64,000 nucleotides of DNA from Pseudarthrobacter chlorophenolicus (GTDB taxonomy: Bacteria > Actinomycetota > Actinomycetes > Actinomycetales > Micrococcaceae), in assembly GCF_000962805.1 (NCBI RefSeq), contig NZ_JZTW01000012.1, positions 62,001-126,000 on the forward strand. Direction: 5' to 3'. Each line of letters begins with the position of its first letter. Positions within the stretch are counted from its first letter, which is position 1. The position numbers were made by a program, and so were the translations under genes. This document shows, one piece after another, positions 58,031 to 64,000 of the stretch. Below the pieces are notes generated by a model that was not told the origin of the DNA, did no database searches, and worked only from the letters and a program-made list of their open reading frames with translations.

Positions 58031-58498
58031 ATGCACAACAGTTCAGGGGCTCCGGAGATGGAAGTGCTCAGCACCGATGACTGCTGGGACCTCCTGCGCG
58101 AAGTGTCGGTGGGCCATCTCGCAGTCCTCGTGGACGGGCACCCGGAAATCTTTCCGGTCAACTACAAAGTGGACAAAGGGGCCCTGGTGTTCCGTACCGG
58201 CGAGGGAACAAAGCTGGCCGCCCTGGGCGGGGACGCCGGCGTCGCACTCGAAGCTGACGGCACCGGGGGCGAGCCGCGGCGTGCATGGAGCGTGGAGGTC
58301 AAGGGCCGCGCGGTGGTCCTGGAAGCGTCCCCGGAGCTGATGAAGGGCGTGGGCCTTGTTCTGTTTCCGTGGCAGGCGGGACCCAAGGACCACTTTGTGC
58401 GGATCGTCCCGAGGTCCGTGACCGGCAGGCGGTTCGTGGTTGCTTCCCCGCTGACGTGGTGGAACCACCTGGATACCCCGCGGGCGGACCTTGACTAA
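58031..58498 (+). CDS. PPOX family protein, second paralog
   Basis: 155-aa split-barrel flavoprotein, paralog of the divergent gene. LLREVSVGHLAVLVDGHPEIFPVNYK, FRTGEGTKL and FPWQAGPKDHFVRIVPRSVTGRRF mark the family. It overlaps the start of a P-type ATPase gene (8 bases), indicating one transcript PPOX - ATPase - USP - ATPase. Confidence 0.88.
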   Translation: MHNSSGAPEMEVLSTDDCWDLLREVSVGHLAVLVDGHPEIFPVNYKVDKGALVFRTGEGTKLAALGGDAGVALEADGTGGEPRRAWSVEVKGRAVVLEASPELMKGVGLVLFPWQAGPKDHFVRIVPRSVTGRRFVVASPLTWWNHLDTPRADLD

Positions 58499-60446
58499 GG
58501 GACAGCCGTCCCCGCCGGGCGTGATCGCAGGGCCCGGGACGGGCGGCAACAGTCCGGCGCCGGGCGAGCCGCTGCTTGCCAGGATGCGGGCCCAGGTCCG
58601 CCTGTCCCCCCTGGTTTTCCTGACCTGCCTGGTGCTCGCCGCCACCTTGGGGCTGCTGCTCGCGGGGCGGGACGAGCCAGCGCGGCTGGGGGCGTCCGCC
58701 TATGCAGCCCTCGTGGCCGTGTTCCGCACGGTGGCGATGATCAGGTCCCTCCGGGAGGGCCGCTGGGGGATCGACGTGCTGGCGCTCATGGCCATCGCGA
58801 GCACTGTGGCCGTGGGCGAGTACCTGGCGGCGCTGGTGGTCATCCTCATGCTGTCCGGCGGCGAGGCGCTGGAAACCTTCGCCCAGGGCCGCGCTGTCCG
58901 CGAACTGAGGTCGCTGCTGGACAGGGCCCCACGCTACGCCCATCGGGAAACCGACGGATCGGTGCTGGAGGACACGCCCATCGGCGAGGTGCTGCCGGGC
59001 GACATCCTGGTGGTGCGGCCCTCCGAACTGGTCCCGGTGGACGGCGAGCTGCTGTCCGGGGCGGCCAGCATGGATGAATCCTCCCTGACCGGTGAGAGCC
59101 TTCCCGTGGAAAGGGTGCGGGGCGACCTGCTGCTCAGCGGCTCCGTCAACGGCGAGGCTGCCATCAGGGTGCGGGCGGCGGCCACGGCGGCGGACTCGCA
59201 GTACAGCCGCATTATCGCCCTGGTGGAGGAGGCTTCGTCCAGTCGGGCGCCGGTGGTGCGACTCGCGGACCGCTACGCCGTTCCTTTCACCGCGCTCGCG
59301 GTGGCCATGGCCGCCACCGCCTGGTTCCTTTCGGCAGACCCCGTCCGGTTTGCCCAGGTCCTGGTGGTTGCCACGCCGTGCCCGCTCCTGATCGCCGCAC
59401 CCGTGGCCTTCCTCGCCGGCACCAGCCAGGCTGCCCACAAGGGCATCATCATCAAGAACACCGGAACCCTGGAACAGCTGGCCCGCGCCCGGACGGCCGT
59501 CTTCGACAAGACCGGAACCCTGACCTCCGGGCGCCCCGTCCTGGACACTGTGCAGGCGGCACCGGCCGCGGGATCCGGTGCCGGTCCGGCCTTTGATCCT
59601 GCGCGGATCCTGCAGTTGGCTGCCTCTGCCGAACAGTATTCCTCCCATGTCCTGGCGGCCTCCGTCATCGAGGCGGCCGCCCAGCGCAACCTGGAGCTCC
59701 TGCCGGTGACGGAAGCCACCGAACAGGCCACCCACGGTGTGCAGGCCGTCTGCGGGAACGACACCGTGGTGGTGGGCAAGGCCGGCCTCGTGAAAGCCGC
59801 GGCCGGGTTCCGCGATGCCTCGCTCCGCAGCGGCCAGCTGGCGGTGCACGTGGCCATCAACGGGACATACGCCGGAGCGCTGATCATGAAGGACCCTTTG
59901 CGGGCCAACGCGGTGGGAACGCTTGACCAGCTGCAGCGGCTGGGGGTCCAGCACACCGTGTTGCTGACCGGCGACGCCGGCGCCACTGCCGCACACATCG
60001 CCAGGGAAGCCGGCATCACCAGGGTGCAGGCGGACTGCCTGCCGGAAGACAAGGTCCAGGCCGTGGCGGCCATCCGGGAGCGGCCCGTGCTCATGGTGGG
60101 CGACGGCGTCAACGACGCGCCGGTGCTTGCGGCAGCGGACGTGGGCATCGCCATGGGCGCCAAGGGCGCCACAGCAGCCAGCGAATCCGCGGACGTGGTG
60201 GTGATGCTTGATGACCTCTCCAGGGTGGCCCTGGCAGTGGCAATCGGACAGCGCACCATGTCGGTGGCCCTCGTCAGCATCTGGACAGGCATTGGGCTGA
60301 GCGTCGGGCTGATGGCTGTGGCCATGACCGGCTACATTCCGGCCGTCACCGGTGCGCTCCTTCAGGAGCTCGTGGACCTGGCCACCATCCTGAACGGGCT
60401 GCGTGCCCTGCGCGGCGCCACCGTGCGGCCGGGCACACCGGCATGA
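58491..60446 (+). CDS. P1B-type heavy-metal-transporting ATPase, TPC motif, no N-terminal metal-binding domain
   Basis: 651-aa metal pump. After a short N-terminus come membrane helices, the actuator TGE motif (SSLTGESLPVE), the ion-site helix VVATPCPLLIAAPVA, phosphorylation DKTGTLTSG, nucleotide-domain GDGVNDAPVL and two C-terminal helices. In most Cu or Zn pumps the ion-site motif is CPC; here the first Cys is Thr (TPC), as in poorly characterised P1B subgroups. There is no CXXC HMA domain. Substrate cannot be assigned. TTG start overlaps the PPOX gene. Confidence 0.9.
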   Translation: MTKGQPSPPGVIAGPGTGGNSPAPGEPLLARMRAQVRLSPLVFLTCLVLAATLGLLLAGRDEPARLGASAYAALVAVFRTVAMIRSLREGRWGIDVLALMAIASTVAVGEYLAALVVILMLSGGEALETFAQGRAVRELRSLLDRAPRYAHRETDGSVLEDTPIGEVLPGDILVVRPSELVPVDGELLSGAASMDESSLTGESLPVERVRGDLLLSGSVNGEAAIRVRAAATAADSQYSRIIALVEEASSSRAPVVRLADRYAVPFTALAVAMAATAWFLSADPVRFAQVLVVATPCPLLIAAPVAFLAGTSQAAHKGIIIKNTGTLEQLARARTAVFDKTGTLTSGRPVLDTVQAAPAAGSGAGPAFDPARILQLAASAEQYSSHVLAASVIEAAAQRNLELLPVTEATEQATHGVQAVCGNDTVVVGKAGLVKAAAGFRDASLRSGQLAVHVAINGTYAGALIMKDPLRANAVGTLDQLQRLGVQHTVLLTGDAGATAAHIAREAGITRVQADCLPEDKVQAVAAIRERPVLMVGDGVNDAPVLAAADVGIAMGAKGATAASESADVVVMLDDLSRVALAVAIGQRTMSVALVSIWTGIGLSVGLMAVAMTGYIPAVTGALLQELVDLATILNGLRALRGATVRPGTPA

Positions 60447-60493
60447 CCTTTGGCACTTCCGGGCCCCCCGCCACCGTGGCGAAGGTAGTGGAT

Positions 60494-60954
60494 ATGAACG
60501 AAGAATCAGCTTCCGGCCCGTCATCGTGGGTGTTGACGGGTCCGAATTTTCCTCGGCTGCCCTCCGGTACGCCGGAACCCTTGCCGCCCGGCTGGGCGCC
60601 AGGCTGGAGGTCATCACCTGCATCGGCATGCCCGATTACCTGGTGGTCTCCCGCCTTGAAAGCAGCGAGCACCCGCTAACGGCCGGACTCGAAGACACCG
60701 CCAGGCGCCTGGTGGAGGACGCCCTCGGCCGGGCGTTCACCGGCCACCGGCCCACGGCCATCGACGTTACGGTCAGGTTCGGAGCGCCGGGCAAAGTCCT
60801 TGTGGACGAGAGCAAGCGCGCGCAACTGCTGGTGGTGGGCAGGCACGGTGAAGGGGGCTTCCCCGGCACATCCATGGGCTCCGTCAGCAAGGCCTGCGCT
60901 GCCCGCTCCGTGTGCCCGGTGGTCCTGGTGGGGCAGGAGCCGGACAACGCGTGA
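60494..60954 (+). CDS. Universal stress protein (UspA family), N-terminal frame disrupted
   Basis: The conserved start PVIVGVDGSEFSSAALRYAG and the ATP-binding C-terminus VVGRHGEGGFPGTSMGSVSKACAARSVCPVVLV are present in one frame that ends at 60954. The natural-looking start ATG 60494 (MNEESAS, GAAGG at 60481-60485) is in a different frame; the in-frame alternative is a GTG at 60403 inside the ATPase gene. One base missing near 60500-60512 would restore a normal N-terminus. Stop overlaps the next ATPase (GTGATG). Confidence 0.8.
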
Positions 60955-62658
60955 TGGCCGCGGCAGGCCTCACTGCTGAGCGGGCGGCGGAACTGCTCAA
61001 ACGCTCCGGACCCAACGTCCTGCCGGGTGAAAAAACAGTCCCGCAGTGGCGCAAGCTGTGGGCGGAACTGACCCACTTCTTCGCCCTCATGCTGTGGGTG
61101 GCCGCCGCCCTGGCCTTCGTTGCCGACATGCCGCAACTGGGGGTGGCGATCATCGTCGTCGTGATCGTCAACGGCGTCTTCGCCCACATCCAGCAGGAAC
61201 GCGCCCAGCACGCGGCGGCCAGGCTGCGCGGCCTGCTGCCCGCCGATGTCCGCGTTCGGCGGGACGGGCAGGTCCGGACTGTCCATGCCAGTGACCTGGT
61301 GGTAGATGACGCGGTGCTCCTGACTGCCGGCGACCGGGTCCCCGCCGACGTCATCCTGCTCACGGCCGCTGCGTGTGCCGTTGATGAGTCCATGCTGACC
61401 GGCGACAGCGTGCCGGTCCCCAAAACGGGCGGCGACCCCGCCTGGGGCGGAACCTTCCTGGTCAACGGCGACGCCGAAGCCACCGTCACCGCCACGGGGG
61501 CCAGCACGCGCCTGGCGGGGATCGCCGCACTGACCAGCGCTGCCGTGGCGCCGCCAACGCCGTTGTCCCTGGAGCTGCGCAGGATCGTGCGGCTGGTGGT
61601 CCTGGTGGCCCTGGGCATCGCCGGCCTGTTCTTCCTGGTCTCCCTCCTGGCGGGAATCGCCTGGCGCGACTCGTTCCTGTTCGCCATCGGAGTGGCTGTC
61701 GCGCTCGTCCCGGAAGGCCTGCTGCCCACTGTCACCCTGTCCCTGGCGATGGGCGCCCAGCGGATGGCCGCCAGGAACGCACTGGTACGCAACCTGGAGG
61801 CTGTCGAAACGCTGGGGTCCACCACCTTCATCTGCACCGACAAGACGGGGACCCTCACCCAGAACCGGATGAACGCCGTCGAGGTCCGCACTCCTGCCGG
61901 AACCATCCTGGTGGCGGGGGAGGGATACGAACCCGCCGGAGCCGTGCAGGGCGACGGGCAGGAGGCTGCCGCGGAGGCGGCGCTCGCCGCCCGCGCAGCC
62001 TCGCAGGGCAGGGCGGTACTGCGCAACGGCGAGTGGCAGGCTTCGGGCGATCCGATGGAGGCGGCCATCGATGCGTTGGCGCAGCGGCTCGCCGGCGGCA
62101 CGGTCTCCGGGACGCCGCCCGCGCGACGGCTCGCGTTTGACCCCGTACGACGCCGGGAGTCGGCCATTGTGGGCACGGATCTGTTCTGCAAGGGCGCACC
62201 GGAAGCGGTGCTGCCCTTATGCGCGGGCACCACTGCACGCACCGCCGGCGAAGTCGAAGAGATGGCGTCCGCCGGCCTGCGGGTGATTGCGGTGGCACGG
62301 CGGAACCTGGCCGGGGTGGCAGGTGACAGGATGACCATGCCCCCGGAAGAGCTGGAACGGAGCATGCAGCTCCTGGGCCTGATCGGCTTGCACGGCCCGG
62401 CGTGGCTGACGTCATCAGCACAGCCCGCAGGGCCGGGCTCAAGCTGGCCATGATCACCGGTGACCATCCGGCCACGGCGGTGGCCATCGCCCGCGAGATC
62501 GGCCTGGCCGCAACGCCGGAGACGGTGGTGGAAGGCTCCGGGCTGCCTGAGGACGAGCAGATGCTGGGAGCGCTGCTGGACCGGGACGGCATCGTGGTCA
62601 GCAGGGTGTCGCCCGAGCAGAAGCTCCGGGTTGCCAAGGCCCTGCAGTCACGCGGATG
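60954..62658 (+). pseudogene. P2-type cation-transporting ATPase, frameshifted and truncated
   Basis: Starts at ATG 60954 (GTG 60951 also possible). N-terminal cation-ATPase domain, CTDKTGTLTQNR phosphorylation site, ion-site helix with VALVPEGLLPT, and FCKGAPEAVLPL match P2 pumps such as mycobacterial CtpF. The frame breaks at about 62391-62400: HGPAWLTSS replaces the expected hinge, while the next frame resumes VADVISTARRAGLKLAMITGDHPATA. It then stops being ATPase at about 62655, before the GDGxND hinge and all C-terminal membrane helices. The product cannot be functional. Confidence 0.88.
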
Positions 62659-64000
62659 GACAGCTGCCGCGGCAGGAACGGGAAGGGCCACAAGAGCAGC
62701 GCGAAGACGAGGGAGATGGCGGTGATGTAGACCGCCTTGCTGAGGAAGACCACGGAGACGCGCCCCACGTTGCTGATGGCCCGTCGTCCCTCTGCCACAA
62801 CTGCCGGTAACCTGTCGAAGCGGCCGTCCAGGAGCACCAGCCGGGCCACGGCCTTGGTCGCCGGCGATGCCGTATCCATGGCAATCCCAAGGTCGGCCTC
62901 CTTCAGTGCCAGGACGTCGTTGACTCCGTCCCCGGTCATCGCCACCGTGTGGCCGCGCCGCTGCAGCGCCTGCACCATGTCGCGCTTCTGCGCCGGGGTG
63001 ACGCTGCCAAAGACCTCGTTGTCCTCCATGGCCTGCTCCAGGAGGGCCGGGTCTGTGGGAAGGCTGCGGGCATCGCAGGCTCCGGTGCCAACCATTCCCA
63101 CGTTGCGGGCCAGGACGGCCACAGTACGCGGGTCGTCGCCGGAGATGATCTTGAGGGTGACTCCCTGGCCACGGAAATAGTCGAGAGTAGCCGCCGCATC
63201 CTTCCGGATGTCTTCGCGGAAGGTCAGCAGCAATGCCGGTTCAAGGGTGTCCGGGAAGCCGCCACCTTCGGCGGTGTTCGGCGGCAGGGAACCCGGCACG
63301 TGCGCCAGTGCCAGTGTCCGCAGCCCGGTGGCGGCAAGGGTGCCGGCCTTCCGGTGCGCCTCACCCAGCCGGGCTGCAGGTCCCAGGACGGCACTGGGAG
63401 CCCCCAGCACCCAGCTGCCTCCGGCACGGCCCGGGGAGGGAAAGGTGACCGAACTCCACTTCCGTGTTGAGTCGAACGGCACGGATGAGGATTCGGCCAG
63501 GAGTCCGTCCCCGTGGAAGGCAGCCCCGATGGCTGCGGCCGTGGTGCTGGTTTCCGGCCTGGATCCAAACCACGCCAGGGCATCCTTCCATCCATCGTGA
63601 GGTGGCGTCCCGGTATGGTGCAGCGCGTCAAAGGCGATGGCGCCCGTGGACAACGTCCCCGTCTTGTCCAGGCACAGGACATCAACCCGGGCCAGTACCT
63701 CCACGGCTGCCAGTTCCTGGACCAGGACCATATGCCGTGAGAGCCGCAATCCGCCCACCGCGAAGGCGACGCTGGTCAGCAGGACCAGGCCGAGGGGAAT
63801 CATGGCAATCAGGCTCGCCACCACGCCCACTACGGCGCTTACCCAGCGACCGGAACTGACGGCCCCGGCCCAGCCGCCCGCCTCCTGGACCTGCGCGTTC
63901 GCGACGAGTACCGCCGTCGGGAGCAGCAGCCAGGTGATGACCTTGAGGACCTTGTCCAGGCCGGTGCGGATCTCGGAAGTGACCAGGGAGAACCGTTTGG
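62656..64000 (-). pseudogene. CtpE-like P-type ATPase, 3' end lost, start outside window
   Basis: Minus-strand P-type ATPase open to the window edge, with SLVTSEIRTGLDKVLKVITWLL, VVGVVASLIAMIPLGLVLLTSVAFAVGGLR, phosphorylation DKTGTLSTG and GDGVND hinge (TGDGVNDVLALKEADLGIAM). It resembles actinobacterial CtpE. After FPFLPRQLSI (about 62657) the sequence abruptly becomes the reverse complement of the P2 ATPase, so the C-terminal membrane helices are missing; the frame runs a further 60 bases into non-homologous sequence, ending at 62598. Confidence 0.85.

Overview
The window is high-GC DNA with GTG/TTG starts, short 4-11 base gene overlaps and actinobacterial gene families. Gene content and order (rne, rplU-rpmA-obg-proB-proA-nadD-rsfS; nrdHIEF; MSMEG_4193/DUF3090/SCO1664 trio; DUF5129-like and DUF2004 proteins) suggest a member of the Micrococcaceae, probably Arthrobacter or Pseudarthrobacter. 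The assignment rests on recognised proteins only; no 16S gene is present.

Layout. 0-12.4 kb: housekeeping block on the plus strand. It holds the 3' part of an RNase E/G gene, a TPP riboswitch in front of a ThiD-TenA fusion, ribosomal proteins L21 and L27, the GTPase Obg, proline synthesis (ProB, ProA), NadD and RsfS. 12.4-12.9 kb: two identical tRNA-Ala(GGC) genes, each with its own promoter and terminator. 12.9-18.3 kb: a CFA-synthase-like methyltransferase, a flavin monooxygenase-like protein, an rRNA-methyltransferase-like protein and a ROK regulator. 18.4-23.6 kb: a six-gene MoxR/DUF58/VWA operon. 23.6-26.4 kb: metF with a long structured leader, DUF2004 and a LysR regulator. 26.6-30.1 kb: an overlapping amine oxidase/DUF1365/CFA-synthase operon for lipid modification.

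30.4-35.3 kb: the class Ib ribonucleotide reductase operon nrdH-nrdI-nrdE-nrdF with an NrdR box. Inserted between nrdE and nrdF is a free-standing GIY-YIG/NUMOD3 homing-endonuclease gene whose stop codon overlaps the nrdF start. This is the most unusual element in the window. 35.5-38.5 kb: poorly characterised genes plus a PspA-family gene. 38.7-40.7 kb: the actinobacterial three-gene kinase-like/DUF3090/phosphomutase-like set. 40.8-43.7 kb: a class B penicillin-binding protein and a quinone oxidoreductase-like protein. 43.7-51.2 kb: a divergent uronate/aldarate catabolic locus (ABC importer, glucarate dehydratase and an unknown protein on one side; uronate dehydrogenase and an IclR regulator on the other). 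51.3-52.9 kb: a flotillin-like protein.

53-64 kb: a stress-type region with a zinc alcohol dehydrogenase, TPM/DUF5129 and DUF1003 proteins, two divergent PPOX-family flavoproteins, a universal stress protein and three P-type ATPases. Several intergenic 14-mers here resemble the DosR/DevR box. The right end is damaged: DUF5655 is frameshifted, the universal stress protein lacks an in-frame start, and two truncated P-type ATPases are fused tail to tail near 62,656. The window starts inside rne and ends inside the last ATPase.
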